The notes beneath the pieces are model-generated. The model did no database searches. It had not been told where the DNA came from and saw only the letters and a program-made list of their open reading frames with translations. A DNA stretch of 64,000 bases, from contig NZ_JAUMKD010000006.1 of the NCBI RefSeq assembly GCF_030519475.1, positions 62,001 through 126,000 on the forward strand, written 5' to 3'. The DNA comes from Micromonospora sp. C28SCA-DRY-2. GTDB lineage: Bacteria > Actinomycetota > Actinomycetes > Mycobacteriales > Micromonosporaceae. A program made the position numbers and the translations under genes. The number at the start of each line of letters is the position of its first letter. Positions within the stretch are counted from its first letter, which is position 1. This document shows positions 1-7,756 of the stretch, piece after piece.

Positions 1-843
1 GACGATGTCGGCAAGACCCGGGACGTCATCATCGAGCTGGTCGCCGAGCTGTCCACCAGCCAGCCGATCACCGCGGTCGGCATCGGCGCGGCCGGCTGGA
101 TCGACGCCAGCCGCTCCACCGTGCTCTTCGCGCCCAACCTGGCCTGGCGCGACGAGCCGCTGCGCGAGTACGTCAGCACCGCGACCGGCCTGCCGGTGAT
201 CGTGGAGAACGACGCCAACGTGGCCGCCTGGGCGGAGTTCCGGCACGGCGCGGCCCGCGACGCCGACGACTCGATGGTCATGTTCACCATCGGCACCGGG
301 GTCGGCGGCGGCATCGTGCTCGGCGGGGAACTGCTGCGCGGCGCCAACGGCATCGCCGCCGAGCTGGGCCACATGCTCACCGTGCCGGACGGGCACCAGT
401 GCGGCTGCGGTCGGCTCGGTTGCATCGAGCAGTACGCCAGCGGCAGCGCGCTGGTGCGGTTCGCCCGCGCCGCGGCCCGCCAGGAGCCGCACCGCGCCAC
501 CGCCCTGCTGGAGCTGGCCGGCGGGGAGTCCGAGGCGATCACCGGCCCGATGGTCACCGCCGCGGCGCAGGGCGGCGACCCGGTCTCCACCGAGGCGTTC
601 GCGCAGGTCGGGCGGTGGCTGGGCACCAGCCTCGCGGACATGGCGCAGATCCTCGACCCGCAGGTGCTGGTGGTCGGCGGTGGCGTGGTCGAGGCGGGTG
701 ACCTGCTGCTCGGCCCGACCCGGCGCTCCTTCACCGAGGCGCTGGCCCAGCGCAGCCGGCTGCCGGTGGCCGACATCCGCCCCGCCGAGCTGGGCAACAG
801 CGCCGGTGTGATCGGGGCGGCCGACCTGGCCCGCCGGCTCTGA
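1..843 (+). CDS. ROK-family glucokinase / sugar kinase (5' end outside window)
   Basis: ROK-family sugar kinase, most likely a glucokinase that phosphorylates glucose with ATP in the cytoplasm. The frame is open from base 1, so the N-terminal phosphate-binding part is missing and 280 residues are visible. Seen: GIGAAGWID near the left end, the sugar-binding stretch VENDANVAAWAEF, the phosphate loop TIGTGVGGGIVLGG, and the ROK zinc-site signature CGCGRLGCIEQYASG. A C-terminal LVVGGGVVEAG segment is also typical. The zinc-site cysteines are complete and the domain shows no frameshift. No DNA-binding domain can be judged because the start is lost, so a ROK repressor is possible, but the intact catalytic END motif favours a kinase. 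The next gene starts 11 bp downstream, which suggests co-transcription. Confidence 0.88.
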   Translation, partial: DDVGKTRDVIIELVAELSTSQPITAVGIGAAGWIDASRSTVLFAPNLAWRDEPLREYVSTATGLPVIVENDANVAAWAEFRHGAARDADDSMVMFTIGTGVGGGIVLGGELLRGANGIAAELGHMLTVPDGHQCGCGRLGCIEQYASGSALVRFARAAARQEPHRATALLELAGGESEAITGPMVTAAAQGGDPVSTEAFAQVGRWLGTSLADMAQILDPQVLVVGGGVVEAGDLLLGPTRRSFTEALAQRSRLPVADIRPAELGNSAGVIGAADLARRL

Positions 844-854
844 GGACGGCTCCG

Positions 855-1559
855 GTGACGCAGACCCCCGGCGTGCCGCTGCGCGTCGTGTCGTACAACA
901 TCCACAGCCAGCGCGACGACACCGCGGCGCTGGCGGCGGTGGTCCGCACCGCCGCACCGGACGTGGTGGTGGTGCAGGAGGGGCCGCGACGGTTCCGGTG
1001 GCGGCAGAAGTCCGCCGCGCTCGCCGAGTCGTTCGGCCTGGTGGTGGCCGCCGGCGGGCTGCCCGCCCTGGGCAACCTGCTGCTGACCAGCCTGCGGGTG
1101 CGGGTGACCGCCAGCCGGTGCCAGCGCTTCCCGCTCACCCCCGGGCGGCACCTGCGCGGCGCCGCGTACGCCGAGTGCGTCGTCGCCGGCGCGGCCCCGT
1201 TCACGCTGGCCGGCTCGCACCTGTCCACCGACCCCGCCGAGCGGCCGGCGCAGGCCGCGCTCTTCAAGCGCGAGCTGGACGCCGCCGCCACGCCGGTGAT
1301 CGCCGCGGCCGACCTCAACGAGGGACCGGACGGCCCGGCCTGGGCCACCGTGGCCCGCGGGCTGACCGACACCGCGGTGGCGATGGACCGCGCCGACCGG
1401 CTCACCTACTCCTGCGCCAACCCGCGCCGCCGCATCGACGCCCTCTTCGTCGACCCGCGGATCACCGTGGTCGACTACGACGTGGTGGACACCCCGCAGA
1501 CCCGCCGGGCCAGCGACCACTTCCCGGTCCTGGTCGACCTGCTGCTGCCCGCCGGCTGA
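855..1559 (+). CDS. Endonuclease/exonuclease/phosphatase (EEP) family protein
   Basis: A 234-residue metal-dependent phosphoesterase of the EEP fold (DNase I, exonuclease III and sphingomyelinase superfamily). The usual active-site blocks occur in order: VVSYNIH (Asn), VVVQEG (metal-binding Glu), LAGSHLS (His), AAADLNEGPDG (Asp/Asn) and the C-terminal RRASDHFPVL (Asp/His pair). The GTG start lies 11 bp after the sugar kinase gene, so the two are probably one transcript. No signal peptide or membrane segment is visible, so it is probably cytoplasmic. The substrate cannot be told from sequence; nucleic acid, phosphoinositide-like or other phosphodiesters are all possible for this superfamily. 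Confidence 0.82.
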   Translation: MTQTPGVPLRVVSYNIHSQRDDTAALAAVVRTAAPDVVVVQEGPRRFRWRQKSAALAESFGLVVAAGGLPALGNLLLTSLRVRVTASRCQRFPLTPGRHLRGAAYAECVVAGAAPFTLAGSHLSTDPAERPAQAALFKRELDAAATPVIAAADLNEGPDGPAWATVARGLTDTAVAMDRADRLTYSCANPRRRIDALFVDPRITVVDYDVVDTPQTRRASDHFPVLVDLLLPAG

Positions 1560-1655
1560 CCGGCCGCGCCGCCACCGGGGCTGGACAACCGGCGCTGATG
1601 TGGAGAGGATTTCGCGCGACCCGGCACTCGTGCCGCACAAAAGGAGATTCCCCCG

Positions 1656-3065
1656 GTGCCCACCTCCACCGACCCCGGCCGGCCCGACCCGGAGGCGACC
1701 ACGCTCGCCCTGACCCGTGACGGCCGCCCGGTCTCCGACCGGGGCGACACGGTCTGCGTCATCGGCGCCGGGGCCAGCGGCCTCACCGCCATCAAGAACC
1801 TCAAGGAGCACGGCTTCGGCGTCGACTGCTACGAGCGGGAGACCGGCGTCGGCGGCGCGTGGAACTGGCGGCACGACCGCAGCCCGGTGTACGCCAGCAC
1901 GCACCTGATCTCGTCCCGGCCGTTCACCCAGTTCCCGGACTTCCCGATGCCGGACGACTGGCCGGACTACCCGCACCACAGCCAGCTGCTGTCCTACTTC
2001 GAGCGGTACGCCGACCACTTCGACCTGCGCGCGCACATCTGGTTCGGCACCGAGGTGGTGCGGGTCGAGCCGGCCGAGGGGGACCGCTGGGACGTGACCA
2101 CCCGCAGCACCGGCGGCTACGGCCCGGAGCGCACCGCCCGGTACGCGGCGGTGGTGGTGGCCAACGGGCACAACTGGTCGCCGAAGCTGCCCCGCTACGA
2201 GGGGTTGGAGCAGTTCCGGGGCGAGGTCATGCACGCCTCGTCGTACCAGGACCCGGCGCAGCTGCGCGGCAAGCGGGTGCTGGTGGTCGGCGCCGGCAAC
2301 ACCGGGTGCGACATCGCCGTGGAGGCCGCCCAGCAGGCCGCCCAGTGCTGGCACTCCACCCGCCGGGGCTACTGGTACGCGCCGAAGTACGTGTTCGGCC
2401 GGCCGGCCGACCAGGTCAACGACTCGCTGCTCGCGCTGCGGGTGCCCCGGCGGGTACGCCAGTGGCTCTACCACTGGACGCTGCGGCTGACCGTCGGCGA
2501 CCTGACCCGCTACGGCCTGCCCAAGCCCGACCACCGGGTCTACGAGACGCACCCGATCGCCAACAGCCAGCTCGTCTACTACGTCGGCCACGGCCGGATC
2601 AGCCCGGTGCCGGACGTCGCCCGCTTCGACGCGTACGGGGTGGAGCTGACCGACGGCCGGCGGATCGACCCGGAGCTGGTCGTCTTCGCCACCGGCTACC
2701 TGCCGCGCTTCGAGTTCCTCGACCCGAAGGTGCTCGGCGACGACGGCGGGACCGGCCGGCCCACGCTCTGGCTGCACGCGTTCGCCCCCGGGCATCCCAC
2801 CCTGGCGGTGGCCGGCCTGCTCCAGCCGGACTCCGGCCTCTTCCCGCTCGCGCACTGGCAGATGGTGCTCTTCGCCCGGCTGCTGCGGCTGCGCCAGACC
2901 CGCCCCGAGCGGGCGGCGGCGTTCGCCGCCAAGGCGCAGGCGCGGGCGGGGGAGCGGTACACCGGCCTGGTCAAGGACAGCACCCGGCACTGGTTCGAGG
3001 TCGGGCACGCCGACTACCTGCGCGCCGTCCAGCGCGCGCTGCACGACCTGGAGGGTTCCCGGTGA
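1656..3065 (+). CDS. Flavin-containing monooxygenase (FMO / Baeyer-Villiger-like)
   Basis: A 469-residue NAD(P)H- and FAD-dependent monooxygenase. The FAD dinucleotide-binding motif GAGASG occurs near residue 38, the family signature FRGEVMHASSY fits FxGxxxHxxxY in mid-protein, and the NADPH-binding site is VVGAGNTGCD. A late FATGYLPRF motif is typical of FMO-like enzymes. The GTG start is preceded by an AAAGGAG ribosome-binding site about 10 bp upstream. The substrate is not predictable; enzymes of this family oxygenate soft nucleophiles or ketones. The TGA stop overlaps the GTG of the first unit of the 59-bp repeat array that links this gene to the next one, an alpha/beta hydrolase. The two may therefore be translated in series. 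Confidence 0.87.
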   Translation: MPTSTDPGRPDPEATTLALTRDGRPVSDRGDTVCVIGAGASGLTAIKNLKEHGFGVDCYERETGVGGAWNWRHDRSPVYASTHLISSRPFTQFPDFPMPDDWPDYPHHSQLLSYFERYADHFDLRAHIWFGTEVVRVEPAEGDRWDVTTRSTGGYGPERTARYAAVVVANGHNWSPKLPRYEGLEQFRGEVMHASSYQDPAQLRGKRVLVVGAGNTGCDIAVEAAQQAAQCWHSTRRGYWYAPKYVFGRPADQVNDSLLALRVPRRVRQWLYHWTLRLTVGDLTRYGLPKPDHRVYETHPIANSQLVYYVGHGRISPVPDVARFDAYGVELTDGRRIDPELVVFATGYLPRFEFLDPKVLGDDGGTGRPTLWLHAFAPGHPTLAVAGLLQPDSGLFPLAHWQMVLFARLLRLRQTRPERAAAFAAKAQARAGERYTGLVKDSTRHWFEVGHADYLRAVQRALHDLEGSR

Positions 3066-3297
3066 GCGCGAGGAGTGCAGCGAAGCGGAGCCCCGCAGTC
3101 GCGAACGAAAGGCGGGTCCGGTGAGCGCGAGGAGTGCAGCGAAGCGGAGCCCCGCAGTCGCGAACGAAGGGCGGGTCCGGTGAGCGCGAGGAGTGCAGCG
3201 AAGCGGAGCCCCGCAGTCGCGAACGAAAGGCGGGTCCGGTGAGCGCGAGGAGTGCAGCGAAGCGGAGCCCCGCGGTCGCGAACGAAGGGCAGGACAA
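3062..3297 (+). repeat. Four tandem 59-bp mini-ORF units linking two genes (type B)
   Basis: Four head-to-tail 59-bp copies start at 3062, 3121, 3180 and 3239, nearly identical to one another. Each begins GTGAGCGCGAGGAGTGCAGC and encodes a 20-residue peptide that opens VSARSAAKRSPAVANE and ends in RVR or QDK. The TGA of each unit overlaps the GTG of the next by 4 bp (GTGA), so the period is 59 rather than 60 or 63 and each copy shifts frame by one. The first GTG overlaps the monooxygenase stop, and the last TGA overlaps the alpha/beta hydrolase start. An AGG/GGCGGG-rich stretch lies just before each internal GTG. The layout would suit stop-restart translation, although function is unproven. 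Confidence 0.9.
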
Positions 3298-4122
3298 GTG
3301 AGCGAGCGGGTGCGGGTGATGCGGGGGCGGGAGTGGGCCCGCCCGGTCCGCCCGGTCCGGCGCGAGGTGCTCGCCGCCACGCCCGAGCTGGAGGAGGGAC
3401 GACCGCCGCTGCTGTTCGTGCCGGGCTTCGGGCACGGCGCGTGGGCGTTCGCCGAGCACTGGCTGGGGCACGCCGCCGGTCGCGGTTTCCCGGCGTACGC
3501 GCTGAGCCTGCGCGGGCACGGCGGCAGCGACCCGGCGCCGGAGGCGACGCTGCGGGCGTACGCCCACGACGTGGTGCAGGTGGCGGCGGGCCTGCCGCGC
3601 CAGGCGGTGCTGGTGGGGCACGGCGCCGGGGCGCTGGTGGTGGCGCACGCCCTCGCCCGCTACCCGGCGCGGGCCGCGGTGCTGGTGGCGCCGGTGCTCG
3701 GCGGCTGGGCGACGTTCGGCGCCGCGCTGCGCCGCAACCCGGCCGGCACGCTGCCGGCGGTGTTCGGCGGGCGGCTGCGGCTCAACCGCCGGCAGCTGTT
3801 CAGCCGGGAGCTGCCCGACGCGGACGCCCGGGGGTACGTGTCCCGGCTGGGCCGGGCCGGCCGGCGCGCCCAGTGGCAGCTGCTCACCCACGCCGACCCG
3901 GAGCCGGCGGTGGGCCGGCCGCCGGTGCTGGTGCTGGGCAGTCCGGACGACCGGGTCGTCCCGGCGGCCGCGCTGACCCGGGCCGCCCGCCGGTACGGCT
4001 CGGCGCCGCTGCTCTTCCCCGGCATGGGCCACGATCTGATGCTGGACGCCCGCTGGCGGGAGCCGATCGACGCGATCCTGGACTGGCTGGCGAAGGACCC
4101 CGCGCCCGAGCACCGGCCCTGA
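3298..4122 (+). CDS. Alpha/beta hydrolase-fold protein lacking the nucleophile serine
   Basis: A 274-residue alpha/beta hydrolase. The GTG at 3298 is chosen because it overlaps the last repeat unit as GTGA; an upstream in-frame start at 3193 would lie inside the repeats. Seen: FVPGFGHGAWAF (HG oxyanion-type loop), LSLRGHGGSD, the nucleophile elbow LVGHGAGALVV, the acid region LGSPDDRVV, and the late histidine in GMGHDLML. The elbow reads G-H-G-A-G, with glycine where GxSxG enzymes carry serine. The Asp and His of the triad appear intact, so the protein may be a non-hydrolytic binding or cofactor-independent member. It lies downstream of the monooxygenase and may act on the product of that enzyme. 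Confidence 0.8.
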   Translation: MSERVRVMRGREWARPVRPVRREVLAATPELEEGRPPLLFVPGFGHGAWAFAEHWLGHAAGRGFPAYALSLRGHGGSDPAPEATLRAYAHDVVQVAAGLPRQAVLVGHGAGALVVAHALARYPARAAVLVAPVLGGWATFGAALRRNPAGTLPAVFGGRLRLNRRQLFSRELPDADARGYVSRLGRAGRRAQWQLLTHADPEPAVGRPPVLVLGSPDDRVVPAAALTRAARRYGSAPLLFPGMGHDLMLDARWREPIDAILDWLAKDPAPEHRP

Positions 4123-4149
4123 CGCGGTTTCCGGCGGCCCGCGGGCGGG

Positions 4150-5586
4150 TCAGGCGTTGGCGCCCAGCCGGGTGAGCAGCGAGTCGCTCTCGTCCAGCGC
4201 GGAGAGGTAGGAGCGCGCCCAGGCGCGGATGTCGTGCCGGTGCAGGTGTTCCCGCATGGCGCGCATCCGCTCGCGGACGTCGGCCGGGTCGGCCCGCAGC
4301 GCGGTGAGCAGGCCCTGCTTGAGGCCCTCCAGGTCGTGCGGGTTGACCAGGTACGCCTGGGACAGCTCGGCGGCGGCCCCGGCGAACTCGCTGAGCAGCA
4401 GCGCCCCGGCGTCGTCCACCCGGGCCGCGACGTACTCCTTGGCGACCAGGTTCATGCCGTCGCGCAGCGGGGTCACCGCCATCACGTCGGCGACCCGGTA
4501 GAGGGCGGTCAGCTCGGCCCGGTCGAAGGGCTGGGTGAGGTAGTGGATGGCCGGCTCGCCGACCCGGCCGAACTCGCCGTTGATCCGGCCGACCTCGCGC
4601 TCCACCCGCTCGCGCAGGTCCTGGTACTGGCCGACCCGTTCCCGGCTGGGCACCGCTACCTGCACCAGCACCGTGTCGCGCACCTTGACGTGCCCGTCGG
4701 CGAGCAGCTCGCTGTACGCCTTGAGCCGCTGCTCGATGCCCTTGGTGTAGTCCATCCGGTCGACGCTGAGGATCACCTGGCCCGGGTTGCCGAGGTCGTG
4801 GCGCAGCCGTGCGGCGCGGGCGGCCACGTCGGGTCGGGTGGCCAGGGCCGCCATCTCGGCGGTGTCGATGGAGACCGGGAACGCGCCGATCCGGACCACC
4901 CGGTCGTCCACCGCGATCCGCCGGTCGGTGGCCGGTAGCTGGAGCACCTTCACCGCGAGCTGGGCGAAGTTGTGCGCGGCCTGCGCCCGCTGGAAGCCGA
5001 CCAGGTCCGCGCCGAGCATGCCGCGCAGCAGCTCGGCCCGGCGGGGGAGCTGCATGAACAGCTCCGGCGGTGGGAACGGCACGTGCAGGAAGAAGCCGAT
5101 GCGCAGGTCGGGCCGGAGCGCGCGGAGCAGGCCCGGCACCAGTTGCAGGTGGTAGTCCTGCACCCAGACCAGCGCGCCCGGCTCGGCCACCTCGGCGGTG
5201 GCCTCGGCGAACCGCTGGTTGACCCGCTGGTACGCCTCCCACCAGCGGCGGTGGTGCACGGGCTGCTCGACCGCGTCGTGGTAGAGCGGCCAGAGGGTGG
5301 AGTTGGCGAAGCCCTCGTAGTGGTCGTGCAGGTCGGCCTGGCTGAGCGGCACGCTGTGCATGCGGACGCCGTCCACGTCCGGCAGGACGGGGGCTGGCCC
5401 GGTGCCGCCGGCCCAGCCGACCCAGGTGGCCGGGGCCGCCCGCAGCAGCGGGTGCAGCGCGCTGACCAGGCCGCCGGGGCTGCGGCGCCATTCGCAGGCT
5501 CCGTCCGGGGCGGTGTTGTCGTCGATGGGTAGACGGTTGGCCACCACAACCAGGGAACTCTGTCGCATCTCGGGCATTCCGATCAC
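4150..5586 (-). CDS. otsA: Trehalose-6-phosphate synthase
   Basis: A GT20 glycosyltransferase (478 residues) that joins a nucleotide-activated glucose to glucose-6-phosphate, giving trehalose-6-phosphate for osmotic and stress protection in the cytosol. Seen: LVVVANRLPI at the N-terminus, SPGGLVSAL, WVQDYHLQLVPG, FFLHVPFPPPELF, the DRMDYTKGIEQR motif and the late LRDGMNLVAKEY block. These are the donor- and acceptor-binding landmarks of OtsA. Length is normal. The ATG at 5586 is the longest start; ATGs at 5577 and 5568 also precede the conserved region. No otsB phosphatase gene is adjacent. Confidence 0.95.
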   Translation of the reverse strand: MIGMPEMRQSSLVVVANRLPIDDNTAPDGACEWRRSPGGLVSALHPLLRAAPATWVGWAGGTGPAPVLPDVDGVRMHSVPLSQADLHDHYEGFANSTLWPLYHDAVEQPVHHRRWWEAYQRVNQRFAEATAEVAEPGALVWVQDYHLQLVPGLLRALRPDLRIGFFLHVPFPPPELFMQLPRRAELLRGMLGADLVGFQRAQAAHNFAQLAVKVLQLPATDRRIAVDDRVVRIGAFPVSIDTAEMAALATRPDVAARAARLRHDLGNPGQVILSVDRMDYTKGIEQRLKAYSELLADGHVKVRDTVLVQVAVPSRERVGQYQDLRERVEREVGRINGEFGRVGEPAIHYLTQPFDRAELTALYRVADVMAVTPLRDGMNLVAKEYVAARVDDAGALLLSEFAGAAAELSQAYLVNPHDLEGLKQGLLTALRADPADVRERMRAMREHLHRHDIRAWARSYLSALDESDSLLTRLGANA

Positions 5587-5747
5587 CAGGGGTGTGACCG
5601 CCGCGAGCGAGGAACAACCGGGCAGTCAGCGGGGGAAGTGACGGACAGCGGTATTCCTACTGACAGTAAGTTACACCACTGTTACGCCCGAGGCGTGGGC
5701 CGCCTCCCGTCCCGCCATCCGGGCGGGGGCGTGGGTGTGGAAGCGCT

Positions 5748-5824
5748 TGATCGACTCCGTGCCGCCGGAAGGGGGGTGTCACCGCGAGCGGGACCCCGCG
5801 ACCTCGGCGGAACGGAGTCGATCA
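5748..5824. repeat. REP-like inverted repeat in the otsA upstream gap
   Basis: Two 20-bp arms (5748-5767 and 5805-5824), built on TGATCGACTCCGT plus CCGCCG, pair at 19 of 20 positions around a 37-nt loop. It sits in the 309-bp gap (5587-5895) between two minus-strand genes; I see no gene or other strong signal in that gap. A related palindrome with TGATCGACACCGT arms lies at 22178-22255, so this looks like a dispersed repetitive extragenic element rather than a local terminator. Confidence 0.75.
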
Positions 5825-5895
5825 CGGCGACTCGCGACGACACGCCTGCCGCGGTTGCGGTCGTCGCCCGGGCGGCGTCGGGGTGCGGCGGGAGG

Positions 5896-6732
5896 TCAGA
5901 CGACGGCGCCGTCGTCCGGGTCGTCGTCGGAGTCGCCGGGGCGCAGCCGCCAGATCAGCGTGACGAAGCCGGCCAGGATGCCGGTGAACCCGAACAGGGT
6001 GACCACCGCCCGGTCCACCGGGAGCAGGTCGGGGAAGAGGAAGAGCGTGAAGCCGACGACGATCGCCAGCACGCCGGCGGTCGCGTACTTGGAGATGCGC
6101 GGCAGCGGCGGGGGCGGCGGCGGGGTGTAGCGCTCGTCCTCGTCGTCGTCGGGCAGGTCGGCGCCGAAGGTGTCCAGCCCGTCCAGCAGTGACGGCTCGT
6201 CCTGCCGGCCCGGCCCCACCGAGATCCCGGAGATGTCGGCCGCGTACGGCAGCCGGCGCACGTCGGTGGCGGTCGGCCCGGCCGGCTCGTCGGCGCCGGC
6301 CCGGGTGACCGGGCCGCTCGCGGTCGGCTCGTCCGGGTCGACGTCCTCGGCGGCGGGCCACGGGGTGTCACCGGCGGCCGGGGTGGCGTGGAAGCCGGCG
6401 ACGATCCGGGCCCACTCGGCCTCGATGTCGGGCTCGTCGTCGCGGGGCCGCTCGGTGGGCGTCTCGTCGGTGAGCTGGGTGAGGTAGTCGCGGGCGGTGC
6501 GCAGGTGCGAGCGGTCGACGTAGAGCCGGTCGACCGGGCGGGACGGGACAGTGGTGGTGCGGGTGACCGGGTTCAGGTCGGCCGAAGGTTGCAGGTACGC
6601 GGCGATCCCGCCGGCCGCGAGCACGTCGAGCAGGTGCTCGCCGATGCGCGGATCCACGTCGCCGGCGACCGCGTACTCGCTCGCGTCCAGCCCGTTGTCC
6701 CGCCGCCCCCGGCGGGCTCCACCCGCTGACAC
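5896..6732 (-). CDS. Conserved actinobacterial membrane protein with DUF2007-like N-terminal domain
   Basis: A 278-residue protein of unknown function. The first ~90 residues (DASEYAVAGDVDPRIGEHLL followed by a LYVDRSHLRTARDYL segment) resemble the small DUF2007-type signal-transduction fold. The middle is acidic and proline-rich, with a PPPPPPL run. The C-terminal ~70 residues hold two hydrophobic helices (TAGVLAIVVGFTLFLF and VVTLFGFTGILAGFVTLIW) followed by an acidic tail. The GTG at 6732 is preferred over longer starts because it has a GAGGAGG site 8 bp upstream. It should be membrane-anchored with the large domain on one face. The DUF2007 assignment is a fold-level impression. Confidence 0.7.
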   Translation of the reverse strand: MSAGGARRGRRDNGLDASEYAVAGDVDPRIGEHLLDVLAAGGIAAYLQPSADLNPVTRTTTVPSRPVDRLYVDRSHLRTARDYLTQLTDETPTERPRDDEPDIEAEWARIVAGFHATPAAGDTPWPAAEDVDPDEPTASGPVTRAGADEPAGPTATDVRRLPYAADISGISVGPGRQDEPSLLDGLDTFGADLPDDDEDERYTPPPPPPLPRISKYATAGVLAIVVGFTLFLFPDLLPVDRAVVTLFGFTGILAGFVTLIWRLRPGDSDDDPDDGAVV

Positions 6733-6869
6733 CGGACAATCCTCCTCATCGCGCCGAATCGCGCGGCCGCTCCCGCCCCCTGCGGCGCCACCCGTACGCC
6801 GTGCCTTGAATCGTGACACGTCGGGACCCGGTTCCGGGAGTGCGTTGTGTCGCGTCTTCCAAAGTCGGG

Positions 6870-6896
6870 GCCCCGGTCGCTGGTCGCGACCGGGGC
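6870..6896. terminator. Hairpin after the excisionase-like gene
   Basis: Perfect 11-bp stem (6870-6880 with 6886-6896, GCCCCGGTCGC arms) and 5-nt loop, with pyrimidine-rich sequence on its right side. It lies 90 bp beyond the 3' end of the minus-strand HTH gene and could end its transcript. There is no clean T-tract. Confidence 0.45.
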
Positions 6897-6985
6897 TGTA
6901 TGTCTGTTCTTGCTAGGGGCGCGTCAGGTGATCGCCCGCTCAGGAGGCGGACCGTCCGGGCCATCGCCGACGGTGTATGCGTCGG

Positions 6986-7201
6986 TCACTCGGGCTCGTC
7001 GCCGTCGGTAACCCGCGGCGGGCGGTGCTCGGCGATCCACGCCTCGACATCGGCCCGCAGCCAGACGGTCATTCCGTGCAGCCGCTGGAAGGGCGCGGGG
7101 AAGGTGGGATAGCGAACGAGTTGACGCATCCGGGTGCGACTCACGCCGAGCATCTCCTGGAGCTCGTGCGGACCGACCAGGGGTCCCGGTACGTCACCCA
7201 C
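6986..7201 (-). CDS. Small HTH DNA-binding protein, AlpA/excisionase-like
   Basis: A 71-residue protein with one winged-helix-like HTH of the MerR/AlpA/excisionase type: LVGPHELQEMLGVSRTRMRQ, then FPAPFQRLHGMTVWLRADVEAWI and a charged tail. Such proteins bind DNA as small regulators or as recombination directionality factors. No integrase, tRNA or attachment site is visible nearby, so an orphan regulator is as likely as a remnant of an integrated element. The start is GTG at 7201. A perfect 12-bp palindrome at 7236-7247 lies 35 bp upstream and may be its own operator. Confidence 0.75.
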   Translation of the reverse strand: MGDVPGPLVGPHELQEMLGVSRTRMRQLVRYPTFPAPFQRLHGMTVWLRADVEAWIAEHRPPRVTDGDEPE

Positions 7202-7235
7202 CCGGCGACCGTAGGACGATTCGGTAGTGCCGTTT

Positions 7236-7247
7236 TAGGTATACCTA
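7236..7247. promoter_or_regulatory. Perfect palindrome upstream of the small HTH gene
   Basis: TAGGTATACCTA is a perfect 12-bp palindrome in an otherwise GC-rich gap, 35 bp upstream of the HTH start. Its AT-richness and position suggest an operator and/or the -10 region of the minus-strand promoter. The function is inferred. Confidence 0.45.
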
Positions 7248-7290
7248 GTTGCGCAGACCCCTTCGGGTGGCGCAGAGTGTCCTCGGGTGG

Positions 7291-7330
7291 GCGTCCGTCC
7301 GGCGGAGATCTGAACCCGCCGGACGGACGC
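7291..7330. repeat. Long perfect hairpin
   Basis: Two perfect 15-bp arms (7291-7305 and 7316-7330, GCGTCCGTCCGGCGG and its complement) around a 10-nt loop containing AGATCT. It sits between the small HTH gene and a decayed region. It could be a bidirectional transcription stop or another REP-like palindrome; no T-tract follows. Confidence 0.55.
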
Positions 7331-7357
7331 CGCGCGATCGAGTGGAGGGAGTGACGG

Positions 7358-7756
7358 GTGGACGAGGCGGCCGTAGCTGGCGTGGTTGCGGAGCGGGTGA
7401 AGGGGCTGGAGAGCGCGCCGCCTGGCTCCCGGCGGGAACTGTTCGACCTGCGCCGCCGGCCAGCCGTCATCGCCCAGGCGGCCGGCGACCTCGACGCGCG
7501 CAGCGGCGCCCGGGGCCTTCGGCGCGATCAACGCGGCGCTGCACGGGCAACCGGCGACGCCGCGGCAGGTCGCGCGGCAGGTGTGCCGGCGCCGCCCGGG
7601 CCCACCCGCCTGCCGGAGCGACCGCACCGTCCGAGGAAAGCCGGCCGGGTCGGCGCCGGTCGGGCGCCGACGCCGGTCGACGTCCGTTGTAGCCGGTGGC
7701 GGGCCCGTAGGCTCGTCGGCGACGGCAGCACCCCGGTGCTGTCCTGGGCGCACACC
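7358..7756 (+). pseudogene. Degraded region with a plausible gene start, product unrecognised
   Basis: A GTG at 7358 has a GGAGGG site nearby and opens with ordinary-looking coding sequence (DEAAVAGVVAERVKGLE). The reading frame then turns into arginine-rich, low-quality translation, and a better-looking fragment (GAINAALHGQPATPRQVARQ) appears in another frame near 7530. This pattern suggests a gene broken by small indels, next to the clearly broken acyltransferase. I do not recognise a family. The stretch 7202-7357 holds only the palindrome and hairpin listed separately. Confidence 0.35.

Noticed and set aside
3062..3297. CRISPR array
   Set aside because: The repeats are directly adjacent with no spacers, are longer than CRISPR repeats and are coding; no cas genes are nearby.
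5638..6192. 184-codon plus-strand ORF after otsA
   Set aside because: It runs through the REP-like palindrome and then antisense to the membrane-protein gene, with no domain or ribosome-binding site.
6860..6960. tRNA gene in the gap between the membrane protein and small HTH genes
   Set aside because: There is only one strong hairpin; no cloverleaf, T-loop GTTCRA or anticodon arm can be placed.
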